DNA of 64,000 bases, from contig JAZNGG010000061.1 in the NCBI GenBank assembly GCA_045576355.1, positions 1 through 64,000 on the forward strand. The letters are read 5' to 3'. Of this stretch, positions 42,637 through 51,889 are shown piece after piece. How positions within the stretch are numbered: position 1 is the first letter of the stretch; every line of letters begins with the position of its first letter. The position numbers were made by a program, and so were the translations under genes. Source of the stretch: Liminaster sp045576355 (GTDB lineage Bacteria; Bacteroidota; Bacteroidia; Bacteroidales; UBA3663). A model generated the notes under the pieces. It was not told the origin of the DNA and did not search any database. It worked only from the letters and a program-made list of their open reading frames with translations.

Positions 42637-45600
42637 ATGAAACAAATTTCCACACTTTTCTTTGCAGGGATCGCAGCCGCTATGACTGTCACTTCGGCAG
42701 ATGCTCAGCAGTTGGCTTTCCCGGGAGCGCAAGGTTGGGGTCGTTTTGCTACCGGTGGTCGTGGTGGAGAAGTCTATCATGTGACCAACTTGAACGATAG
42801 CGGTACGGGTTCTTTGCGCGATGCTGTCAGCAAGTCTAATCGTATTGTTGTCTTTGACGTGGCCGGTGTCATCAAGATCGACAGTCGCATCGTCTTCTCC
42901 AACAATCTTTATGTGGCCGGTCAGACTGCTCCCGGAGAGGGTATTACAGTCTATGGTAATGGTGTCTCCTTCAGTGGCGCCTCTAACATTATCTGTCGTC
43001 ACATGAGATTCCGTATGGGAAATGGAGGTGACTCCGGTAAGGACTGTGCCGGTATCTCCAATGGTACGAATATGATTTTTGACCATTGTTCGTTTGCCTG
43101 GGGACGTGATGAGACATTCTCTATCAGTTCTGACGGCAAGGGCGACTTGGGATATATCACTTTGCAGAACTGTGTGGTAGGGCAGGGACTTTTGACCCAC
43201 TCTGCCGGTGGTTTGATGCAGGCTGACTACATCACTCTCTATCGCAACTTCTATTGTGACAACTCTACCCGTAACAACAAGGTGAAAGGTAAAAGCCAGT
43301 TCTCTAACAATGTGGTGTATAACTGGAAGAATGGTGGCTACCTGATGGGTGGTGATTCGAGCGGAGAGTCTTTTGTCAATGCACAAAATTCGCTCTTTAT
43401 CAATGGTCCTGCCGGAGGAGGTAATGCCTTTACGGGTGGTAATGAACTCTTTCATATCTATGCCGATGGCAACTATCAGGATAAAAACAAGGATGGTATC
43501 CTCAATCCTTATCTGATCCCAAATAATGAATATACCGGTGGCGTAGATCATCAAAGCACACCTTTTGACTATCCGAATCTACCTCTTTGGGATGCAAAAC
43601 TCCTGATTGACTCCCTGCTCCCCAATGTGGGTGCCTCATTGCCTTATCGTGACTATGTCGATTATTATATGGTCGATGAGTGTAAGTCATTTGGTAAGGA
43701 GGGTGTCTTGATCTCCAATGAGAACACCTTGCCTTTTGGCATCCCTTCATCCTGGAGTGTATGGCAGGGTACGAAACGTGTTGATACGGACGGTGACGGT
43801 ATGCCCGATGCTTGGGAGACTGCCTACGGAACTGATCCGGCTAAGAATGACGCGATGACGATTGCCGCCAACGGATATGCCAATATCGAAAACTATATCA
43901 ACAGCATCACTGAGGAGAACGTGGAGTTTTACTTGCGTCGTCCGATGATGTTGGATCTGGCAGAGTCCACTCCGACTTCGTTGACCCTCTCTTGGGCAGA
44001 CTATACTCGTGGAGAGAAGGGCTTCATCGTGGAGATGGAGGTCGATGGTGCCTATAAAGAAGTGGCTCGTGTGGGTGCCAATGTGACTACCTATGTGATC
44101 AATCAGGGCTTGCAGGCAGGTACAGGCTATAATGTCCGTGTATGTGCTTATCTGGACGACAAGACACAGTCTGACTATGTCAGTGCCAACTTTAAGACCC
44201 AGCCCGAACAAGTGGAGATGGTCGATGTGAACAACTATGTGCCGGACTACACCTGGAAAGGTGGTAATGGCGCCTGGGACTTCTCTTCTGAAAACTGGAC
44301 AAGCGGTCTCTATAAAGATGCTTCCAAAGTGCTTTTCGCTTCGGAGACTAAGGATACTGTGACATTGGCTGAAGCTGTCAGTCCTGCCTCTGTCGTAGTA
44401 ATGGGCAATCAGGACCTCGTGATCTCCGGTGCAGGTAAGATCGCAGGAGAGGGAACCTCGCTCAACAAAGCCGGTGCCGGTGCATTGACTCTCGGCACAA
44501 CCAACGAATACACCGGTGCCACAGTGCTTCATGGTGGTACGGTCAATCTCTCTACACTGAAAGACGGAGGTGTTGCCAGTTCCATCGGATCCTCTTTGGA
44601 ATTTGCTCAAAATTGGGTATGGAATGGAGGAACCTGGAATTACACCGGTGGATCTACCTCTACCAATCGTTCTGCCAAACTCTATAAAGATACGGAGTTG
44701 AACATTGCCAACAGTGCTGCCACTGTGAAGATGTCCGGTGTCATGGAGGGTAATGCAGGTTTTATCCTCGATGGTGAGGGTACCTTGCAACCGACCTCTA
44801 AAGATTTCTTCGGTTATGAAGGCAATACGATCCTCCGTGGTGGTACGCTCTATCTGAACAAAGCTTCTGTCCTCTGGACCGATAAACTGGTTAAGTTTGG
44901 TTCATCGCCCAAACTCGTTTTGGCAGGTGGTACACTTAAGACCGGTGACAATAACGACACATACTCATCTTATATGTTCCCGATCGAGTCTGTCAGCGGT
45001 ACACACTCTGTCTTGAACTTCCATCGTAACTGCTCGATCAAGAGCAACGTGACCGGTGATGGTATCATCGAGTTGCAAGTCAATTATTTGCGTGAATATA
45101 TCTGTGGTAACTGGACCGGATTTACCGGTAAGTTGATCGGTAATGGTGTCAACACCAAGAGTGGTGAGTGCCAGATGATGTTTGAGACCGGTCCGAATCT
45201 CTCCAACTGTACTGTAGAGCTGAAAGGTAATATCCAGATTGTCTGCTGGAAAGCCTCTGCTACCGGCTATCTCGGTGGTCTCTCCGGTGCGAAGGGTACT
45301 TATCTGAGTGGATTCTCTAAAAACACTACCAGTTCCAAAGGTACCTGGGTGGTCGGTGGTGCCAATACGGACGAGACCTTCCATGGTGTGATCGATAACC
45401 GTTGTTCGGCCAGTGGCAAGAACGGTACGGTCAATATCGAAAAAGTGGGTGTCGGTCTCTGGCGACTCACCGGAACCAACACATATAGCGGTACGACCAA
45501 GGTGAAAGAGGGTCGCATGGTGATCAATGGTAAAAATAACGGTACGGGAGCGGTAACCGTGAGCGCCGGCGCAACGTTGGCAGGAGAGGGTACCATCGCA

Positions 45601-46164
45601 GGTGCTGTCACATTGGAGAGTGAAGCTGCCCTTTATGCCGGTGATACCATCGCGCAAGGCAAGACTTTGACATTGAGCAAAAGTTTGACTGTCGCTTCAG
45701 GAGCAGTGGTTACTGTACCTCTTTATCGCACAGGTGTCCTCAACAAGAGCAACAAGATTGCTCTTAAGGGTACGGTGACACTCAAAGAGGGTGCTGTGTT
45801 GAACCTGGATTTGGGTTATGTGACCAACGAGTTAAAGGTTAACTCTTCATTCACTATTTTGGATCTTTCCGCAGCTCCGACCATCAACGGAACATTTACC
45901 GCAGTCACTCCGGTTACTCCCGGAGAGGGTCTGCAATGGGATTTGACCGAACTGTATGAGACCGGTAAGATCTATGTGCGCGAAAACGGCTATAACGGGA
46001 TCGAAAGCATCTCCGGAGATCTGCTTCCTGCACGCACCGAACTCTATGACCTCTGCGGCAACCGCCTTTCTGCTGAAAATGCACAGGGCATCTGTATCGA
46101 GAAACGTTGGGATGCTGCCGGAAAAATCAGCGTAAAACGTGTCTATATAAATAATCAACACTAA
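42637..46164 (+). CDS. Secreted PL1 pectate lyase with FN3, autotransporter-type repeats and sorting-like tail
   Basis: 1175 aa. Signal peptide to about residue 23. The N-terminal third (FPGAQGWGRFATGGRGGEVY at about 28; SLRDAV, DVAGVIKI, FDHCSFAWGRDE, QNCVVGQGL) is the parallel beta-helix of polysaccharide lyase family 1 pectate lyases, which cleave polygalacturonate by beta-elimination. A calcium-like DTDGDGMPDAWE motif (about 382-393) precedes an FN3 domain (about 445-525). Two autotransporter-associated beta repeats follow, at about 617-650 (TLGTTNEYTGATVLHGGTV) and 945-990 (GTNTYSGTTKVKEGRMVING). The last 55 residues (ELYDLCGNRL...KRVYI) resemble a surface sorting tail. It is the first gene of the FAS1/SusCD operon; the next gene starts 19 bp later. 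Confidence 0.88.
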   Translation: MKQISTLFFAGIAAAMTVTSADAQQLAFPGAQGWGRFATGGRGGEVYHVTNLNDSGTGSLRDAVSKSNRIVVFDVAGVIKIDSRIVFSNNLYVAGQTAPGEGITVYGNGVSFSGASNIICRHMRFRMGNGGDSGKDCAGISNGTNMIFDHCSFAWGRDETFSISSDGKGDLGYITLQNCVVGQGLLTHSAGGLMQADYITLYRNFYCDNSTRNNKVKGKSQFSNNVVYNWKNGGYLMGGDSSGESFVNAQNSLFINGPAGGGNAFTGGNELFHIYADGNYQDKNKDGILNPYLIPNNEYTGGVDHQSTPFDYPNLPLWDAKLLIDSLLPNVGASLPYRDYVDYYMVDECKSFGKEGVLISNENTLPFGIPSSWSVWQGTKRVDTDGDGMPDAWETAYGTDPAKNDAMTIAANGYANIENYINSITEENVEFYLRRPMMLDLAESTPTSLTLSWADYTRGEKGFIVEMEVDGAYKEVARVGANVTTYVINQGLQAGTGYNVRVCAYLDDKTQSDYVSANFKTQPEQVEMVDVNNYVPDYTWKGGNGAWDFSSENWTSGLYKDASKVLFASETKDTVTLAEAVSPASVVVMGNQDLVISGAGKIAGEGTSLNKAGAGALTLGTTNEYTGATVLHGGTVNLSTLKDGGVASSIGSSLEFAQNWVWNGGTWNYTGGSTSTNRSAKLYKDTELNIANSAATVKMSGVMEGNAGFILDGEGTLQPTSKDFFGYEGNTILRGGTLYLNKASVLWTDKLVKFGSSPKLVLAGGTLKTGDNNDTYSSYMFPIESVSGTHSVLNFHRNCSIKSNVTGDGIIELQVNYLREYICGNWTGFTGKLIGNGVNTKSGECQMMFETGPNLSNCTVELKGNIQIVCWKASATGYLGGLSGAKGTYLSGFSKNTTSSKGTWVVGGANTDETFHGVIDNRCSASGKNGTVNIEKVGVGLWRLTGTNTYSGTTKVKEGRMVINGKNNGTGAVTVSAGATLAGEGTIAGAVTLESEAALYAGDTIAQGKTLTLSKSLTVASGAVVTVPLYRTGVLNKSNKIALKGTVTLKEGAVLNLDLGYVTNELKVNSSFTILDLSAAPTINGTFTAVTPVTPGEGLQWDLTELYETGKIYVRENGYNGIESISGDLLPARTELYDLCGNRLSAENAQGICIEKRWDAAGKISVKRVYINNQH

Positions 46165-46183
46165 TAATTATATACTTAAACCT

Positions 46184-48532
46184 ATGAAAAAACGAAACAG
46201 ATTCCTCAATTGGGGCGTATGGTCCATGATGGGGGTTATGTGCTGCATGACATCGTGCGACGAGGATATTGCAGAGGATGACCACTACAAAAGACCCTCG
46301 TTCCTCGTAGGAAACGCTTATGAGGTGCTTGCCAAAGATGCCTCTTACAGCATCTTTTTGCAGGGTATTGACCTCGCCGGGTATAAGGACATCGTGGACA
46401 GTCAGATCCTGACCGTACTCGCTCCGACCAACGAGGCGTTTGAGCAATTTTTGAGTGAACGGGGTTATCAGACCATCGAGGAGATGCACATTGCTGATCC
46501 GCAAGGACTCAAAGAACTGATCGGTTATCACTTGCTCTACTATGCCATGGACTGGGACAAGATGGTCAATTTCCGTCCCAACGAAGGCGATGGCGCAACG
46601 GAGGATCAAAAGAATCTTTATGCCGGATTATATCATAAGTTCCGCACTCGCTGTGCTCCGGCAGATACTTATGAGTTTAATGACGATCCGCTCATCAATG
46701 ACACCGTAAGAGTCTGTCACTATGATCGTTATGTGCCGGTCTTCTCTTCTCGTATGTTTGAGACCATGGCACCGGAAATGAGTGGGTATGATGCCAAGGC
46801 CAACTATGAGTATTTCTATCCCAACTCCACCTGGACCGGAGATAACTATGCAGAGGGATTGCAAGGTGGCTTCAACATCGGTGGAGCCTCTGTCCTCGAT
46901 GAGCATCATGTTGTGACCGACAACGGTTATCTCTATCACATCAATCGTGTGCTTGAGCCTAATGGAACGATCCACGAAGAACTCAAGAAGCGTGAGGACT
47001 ACAGCAAATTTTTTGCTTTGGTCGATAACTATTCTTACTATACTATGGATGAAGTGGAGAGTGAAAACCGTGGATATGTGGTCTATAATCATTTCCATAA
47101 TTATCTCCCCAATATCGCTATGGAGTGGTATATCTCTGACTACAAGTCATTCTCTATCAATTCGAGATACTCTCAAGCCCTTATTGCTCCGTCAGATCAA
47201 GCCATGGATAAGATGTTTAGTGAGTTCTGGGATGAAGGATGTGGTTATGCCTCTGTCGAGGAACTTAACCCCTTGATCCAGCAATATTTTATCCGTCAGT
47301 CTTATGCTGCGACCAATGAATTCTGCTTCCCGGGTCTGATCCACAGCGGAGTTGCTACGACCAGTTTCGGTACTCCGATCAACATCGACCTGGATAACGT
47401 TACAGACCGCATTGTCTGCTGTAATGGTGTCATCTATGGTTCGGACAATATGGATGTGCCGGCAGTCTTCTCCTCTGTAGTCGGTCCGGCATTTAAGGAT
47501 GTACGTTATCTCCCATACCTCTTTGTATTGGACGGATCAGGCTTGGTTAACTCATTGGCTTCCAATCAGAGCCAGTTTGTTGCCTTGATTCCGGACACTA
47601 CACAATTCTCTATGGAGCGGATGCGTATCTTCCATGGTACGGAAGGGGATGTCCTGCAAATCTGGGATGATGAGGCAGGTGCTTATGTGCCGCTCGGATC
47701 CTCTGCCAAGACTGCGATGGTCAATATCCACACGACGACAGACGTAGCAGAATTGAAGACTGAGGGTGCTCAGGTGATCGAGACTAATGAGGCATTCAAC
47801 TATTGGTTTATCAAAGATGGTCAGATCACGACCAACAGCCTCTTTAATCAGCAGCTCATCGATCCGACCTTCAATCCGTTTGTCCCCTTCACAGAGATCG
47901 AACGAAGCGAGGATAAGACCTGGGATAATGGCAAGGCCTATGCTTACAGCTTTGAAGGAATCTTTGAGAAAGCTGATGAGGCTCAATCTTTAGAGATGGA
48001 GCTCTCCATCTGTGCTGACAAGAATATGCCTTACTATGTCTTCTCACAGTTGCTTCGTCTCTCCGGTCTGGCATCAGACGGCAAATTTGCCTCTCTGTTG
48101 ACCCTGGATCCGGAGTCTCCCCGTTTTATTGCGCTTATCCCCACCAATGAAGCTCTTGCGGCTGTTTTGTCCGAATTACCCGGTGCCAGCAAACTGAAAA
48201 TCGATGCCAACTACAAGGTGAGTGGTAGCATCTCTTCCACCAACAAGCCGCTTTTGGCTGCCTATCTGACCTCTTATTTCATAACGGCAGATCGTAACTC
48301 GTTTACTACCTATCCGTATCCGGGATGGGCTCCACTCAAGAATGAATTTGAGACTGGAGGTTCGTTTGGTGTTAAGGTGACCGATGACGGTTCAGCCCTC
48401 TCTGTCAATTTCATCGATGGCATGAGAGAAAAGGCAGAAGGTAATGTAGTCCCCGTGGTGGATGACTATTCTTACTTGCCGTTTGCATATTCAGACGGAT
48501 GTTTCCAGCTGCTTGATGGCGTACTTAAATAA
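46184..48532 (+). CDS. Surface lipoprotein with fasciclin (FAS1) domains, 782 aa
   Basis: Lipoprotein signal with the lipidated Cys at residue 25 (CMTSC), followed by DEDIAEDD; such acidic residues right after the Cys are a surface-export signal in Bacteroidota. FAS1 features are QILTVLAPTNEAFEQFLSERG (about 74-95), LKELIGYHLLYYAMD (about 108-122), NGYLYHINRVLEP, and a later domain FASLLTLDPESPRFIALIPTNEALAAVL (about 635-665). FAS1 domains mediate adhesion or ligand binding; in this operon it may bind glycan or support the SusCD complex. It lies 19 bp after the pectate lyase and 20 bp before susC. Confidence 0.85.
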   Translation: MKKRNRFLNWGVWSMMGVMCCMTSCDEDIAEDDHYKRPSFLVGNAYEVLAKDASYSIFLQGIDLAGYKDIVDSQILTVLAPTNEAFEQFLSERGYQTIEEMHIADPQGLKELIGYHLLYYAMDWDKMVNFRPNEGDGATEDQKNLYAGLYHKFRTRCAPADTYEFNDDPLINDTVRVCHYDRYVPVFSSRMFETMAPEMSGYDAKANYEYFYPNSTWTGDNYAEGLQGGFNIGGASVLDEHHVVTDNGYLYHINRVLEPNGTIHEELKKREDYSKFFALVDNYSYYTMDEVESENRGYVVYNHFHNYLPNIAMEWYISDYKSFSINSRYSQALIAPSDQAMDKMFSEFWDEGCGYASVEELNPLIQQYFIRQSYAATNEFCFPGLIHSGVATTSFGTPINIDLDNVTDRIVCCNGVIYGSDNMDVPAVFSSVVGPAFKDVRYLPYLFVLDGSGLVNSLASNQSQFVALIPDTTQFSMERMRIFHGTEGDVLQIWDDEAGAYVPLGSSAKTAMVNIHTTTDVAELKTEGAQVIETNEAFNYWFIKDGQITTNSLFNQQLIDPTFNPFVPFTEIERSEDKTWDNGKAYAYSFEGIFEKADEAQSLEMELSICADKNMPYYVFSQLLRLSGLASDGKFASLLTLDPESPRFIALIPTNEALAAVLSELPGASKLKIDANYKVSGSISSTNKPLLAAYLTSYFITADRNSFTTYPYPGWAPLKNEFETGGSFGVKVTDDGSALSVNFIDGMREKAEGNVVPVVDDYSYLPFAYSDGCFQLLDGVLK

Positions 48533-48536
48533 TAAT

Positions 48537-48543
48537 AGGAGGG
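48537..48543 (+). promoter_or_regulatory. Strong Shine-Dalgarno deciding the susC start
   Basis: AGGAGGG nine bases before ATG 48553. Such clear ribosome binding sites are uncommon in Bacteroidota, and it favours 48553 over the in-frame ATG at 48574. Confidence 0.7.
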
Positions 48544-48552
48544 AACTAAGTT

Positions 48553-51500
48553 ATGAAACACATTAATATATATATGAGTAATCTCAAGACCCTCGTCGTT
48601 ACCCTGCTTTTGGCATTGTCCGGCATGGTGGCTGTGGCTCAAAACAAGACACTGACCGGTACGGTCTCCGAAGATCTCGGAGGTATGAACGAGCCGATCT
48701 ATGGAGCCAACGTTGTGGTCGTTAATGGTCAAAACCGTACGTTGACCGGAGCGATTACCGACTTGGATGGTAATTACATTTTGAACGTTCCGGCAGGAGA
48801 GAAGAAATTGAGGATTCAGGTTTCGTTTATCGGCTTGAAGACTCAAACATTTGAATATACAGGACAGACCAAACTGGATGTTGTCCTGGAGAGCGATGCC
48901 AAGATGCTCGAAGGAGTAGAGGTGGCAGCACGCAAGATCGAACGAGACCAGTTTGGTGTCTCATTTAAGGAACAGACTTCTGCCACACAGAAGTTGATGA
49001 TGTCTGAAATCACAGAGACCGCACCGGTATCCTCTATCGAGGAGGCGCTGCAGGGTCAGATGGCAGGTGTAGATATCGTCATGGGTGGTGACCCGGGTGC
49101 ACGCAGTGCAATCCGTATCCGTGGTACGAGCACCTTGTCCGGATCGGCTGAGCCGCTCATCGTCATCGATGGTGTGCCGGTGCACATGGACATCGACGAC
49201 TCCTTTGATTTTGCTACAGCCAACGAGGAGGACTTCGGTTCGCTGCTTAACATTTCTCCCTCGGACATCGAGTCGATCGAAGTCTTGAAAGATGCCTCTT
49301 CTACCGCCATCTATGGTTCGAGCGGTGGTAATGGTGTCCTTTTGATCAAGACCAAAGAGGGTAAGACCGGAAAGACCTCTTTCTCGTTTTCATCCAAATT
49401 TTCTATCAAGCAGGAGCCGGATCCGATCCCGTTGCTCAATGGTAAGCAATATATCTCCATGATCGAGGATGCCATCTGGAACGCCGCCAATGCCAAAGGT
49501 TTGGGTAATGCAAGTTCGGAGTTGGATCTGCTGTTTAACACCAAAGAACTCCTTCGTGATCCCTCTTACAGATATTATAATGAGTATAATGTCGATACAG
49601 ACTGGCTGGATGAAGTGCGTCAGGATGCGTGGAGCTGGGATAACAACTTCTCTGTCAGCGGAGGTGGTGACAAGGCTACCTATCGTTTCTCATTGGGTTA
49701 TCTCGATGAGATCGGTACTACGCGCGGTACAGGATTGGATCGTATCACTGCCAAACTGAAAGTCACTTATAAGTTCTCTGATCGTCTTCGCGTCTTCACC
49801 GACTTCAGTTTCACTGAGACTGCCCGTGAGGCGAATGCAATGGACAATGCCCGTTCGATCGCTCAGAAGAAGATGCCTAACATGAGTCCTTATCTGATGA
49901 ATGATGACGGCACTCGCTCCAAGTCATACTTTACACCGGATGAGTATTTCCAGGGTAAATATTCCGGAACCTATAACCCGGTGGCTATGGTCAATGAGGG
50001 TTATGAGAATACCCGCGTGCGTGATGAGAAAATGACCATCAACGTGGAGTATAAATTCCCCTTTAAACTTACCTATCAGGGTTGGGTCTCTATGAACATG
50101 AAGACTACACGCACCAAGAACTTCGTTCCGCAAGTGGCTACCGGAGTCCTTTGGACTGACACCAATGCCAATCGCAGCGGTGACAAGTCTTCAGACAACT
50201 TCTCATTGCAGACCGAAAACAAATTGCTCTATGCCAATACGTTTAAGGAGAAACACAGCATTGTGGCTTCTGCCTTGATCCGTACACGCTCTTCTCACTC
50301 TGCATCTACGGGTCGTACCACTTATGGCAACGTCTCTGCCAATCTCTCTGATCCGGTGGTGGGAAGTATCGTGGCTTCTTTAGCTTCATCGGACTCCGAA
50401 AACCGAGAAGTCTCCATTTTCGGTCAGATGGTTTATACCTATGACGATCGTTATGTCCTCCGTGGAAGTATCAATGCCGAGGGTAACTCGGCGATGGGTA
50501 AGGATCGCAGATTCGGTTCATATCCCTCTTTTGGTGCAGCATGGAACGTCCATGAGGAGCACTGGATGGAGGATCAAGAGTGGCTCACTGAGGGTAAGAT
50601 CCGTTATGGTCTCGGATGGAAGGGTAATGCCCCGAGCGGTGGTTACGACTATTTAGGTGCTTTCCAGACTTTGGGTACCTATATGAACCTCAACGCGATC
50701 TATCCTGTCCGCATCCAGCTCGACAAACTGAAATGGGCGGTAACGAAGGAGTCTGACTGGGGTATGGACTTCCGTCTTTGGGATCGTTTCTACTTCACTG
50801 TGGACTACTATGAGAGCTACACCAAAGACTGTTTGCTTAAAGATGTCGGAGTATCAACAACTACCGGTTATGACAAGATCAAATGGTATAACTCCGGAGA
50901 GATCAGCAATAAGGGTTGGGAAGTTCGTTTCGACTATGACATCTTTAAAAATAAAGAGTGGAAAGTCTCTGCCAACATGAACCTGGCGCGAAACATCAAC
51001 ACTGTGGAGAAACTCCCCACCAACAAGAAGTTTGACAACTACACCTTCGGTAATGGCAATTATGCTACCCGCATCGTAGAGGGTGACCCGATCGGATCTT
51101 TCTATGGCTATCGCTATTTAGGTGTATATCAGAATACTCAAGAGACCTACGCCATCGATGCCAAGGGCAATGTGATGCATGATCTTAATGGTGATCCGGT
51201 GCGCATGACCAATGGTAACAAAGTCGTTTATCCGGGTGATGCCAAATATCAGGACGTCAACCATGACGGTGTGATCAACGAGAGTGACATCGTCTATCTC
51301 GGCAACTCCAACCCGACATTGACCGGTGGTGCAGGATTTAATATCAGCTATAACAATAAGAAAATTGGTCAGTTGCGTCTCACCACCTTCTTCCACGGAC
51401 GTTTCGGTCAGAAGGTGATCAACTCTGCCCGTATGAGTCTGGAGAACATGTATGGTTCGGACAACCAGTCCACCGCAGTTCTCAGCCGTTGGCGCAAGGA

Positions 51501-51822
51501 GGGTGACAATACGGACATTCCGCGTGCCTTATATAAAGAGGGTTACAACTATCTCGGTTCGGATCGCTTCGTGGAGAACAACTCCTACTTGCGTCTGAAA
51601 ACCATTTCACTCAGCTGGAATCTACCTAAAGACTGGCTGAAGGATATAGGATTTACCAATGCCAATATCTTCGTGACCGGATATGATCTCTTCACTTGGA
51701 CCAACTACCAGGGACAGAATCCGGAAGTCGCACTTCCTTCCGATGCCACCAAGCCGGTGACCGACGGATCGACTACTCCGGTATCCAAGCGTTATGCAGT
51801 GGGTATTTCATTGAACTTCTAA
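48553..51822 (+). CDS. SusC-like TonB-linked outer-membrane transporter, first copy
   Basis: 1089 aa. Signal peptide to about residue 30 (VAVAQ). A carboxypeptidase-regulatory-like beta domain (about 32-113, TLTGTVSEDLGG...GANVVVVNG) precedes the TonB plug (about 140-245) with LQGQMAGVDIVMGGDPGARSAIRIRG, VIDGVPV and IEVLKDASSTAIYG, all SusC/RagA signatures, then the 22-strand barrel ending in the aromatic residue (SLNF). It imports oligosaccharides with the SusD lid encoded next. Predicted substrate from context: pectin fragments. Confidence 0.93.
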   Translation: MKHINIYMSNLKTLVVTLLLALSGMVAVAQNKTLTGTVSEDLGGMNEPIYGANVVVVNGQNRTLTGAITDLDGNYILNVPAGEKKLRIQVSFIGLKTQTFEYTGQTKLDVVLESDAKMLEGVEVAARKIERDQFGVSFKEQTSATQKLMMSEITETAPVSSIEEALQGQMAGVDIVMGGDPGARSAIRIRGTSTLSGSAEPLIVIDGVPVHMDIDDSFDFATANEEDFGSLLNISPSDIESIEVLKDASSTAIYGSSGGNGVLLIKTKEGKTGKTSFSFSSKFSIKQEPDPIPLLNGKQYISMIEDAIWNAANAKGLGNASSELDLLFNTKELLRDPSYRYYNEYNVDTDWLDEVRQDAWSWDNNFSVSGGGDKATYRFSLGYLDEIGTTRGTGLDRITAKLKVTYKFSDRLRVFTDFSFTETAREANAMDNARSIAQKKMPNMSPYLMNDDGTRSKSYFTPDEYFQGKYSGTYNPVAMVNEGYENTRVRDEKMTINVEYKFPFKLTYQGWVSMNMKTTRTKNFVPQVATGVLWTDTNANRSGDKSSDNFSLQTENKLLYANTFKEKHSIVASALIRTRSSHSASTGRTTYGNVSANLSDPVVGSIVASLASSDSENREVSIFGQMVYTYDDRYVLRGSINAEGNSAMGKDRRFGSYPSFGAAWNVHEEHWMEDQEWLTEGKIRYGLGWKGNAPSGGYDYLGAFQTLGTYMNLNAIYPVRIQLDKLKWAVTKESDWGMDFRLWDRFYFTVDYYESYTKDCLLKDVGVSTTTGYDKIKWYNSGEISNKGWEVRFDYDIFKNKEWKVSANMNLARNINTVEKLPTNKKFDNYTFGNGNYATRIVEGDPIGSFYGYRYLGVYQNTQETYAIDAKGNVMHDLNGDPVRMTNGNKVVYPGDAKYQDVNHDGVINESDIVYLGNSNPTLTGGAGFNISYNNKKIGQLRLTTFFHGRFGQKVINSARMSLENMYGSDNQSTAVLSRWRKEGDNTDIPRALYKEGYNYLGSDRFVENNSYLRLKTISLSWNLPKDWLKDIGFTNANIFVTGYDLFTWTNYQGQNPEVALPSDATKPVTDGSTTPVSKRYAVGISLNF

Positions 51823-51889
51823 TTTGAGTAATATGCTTTCTGAACAAATTATTGAAAGAGCTTACTCATATAAAATCAGTCTAATTAAA

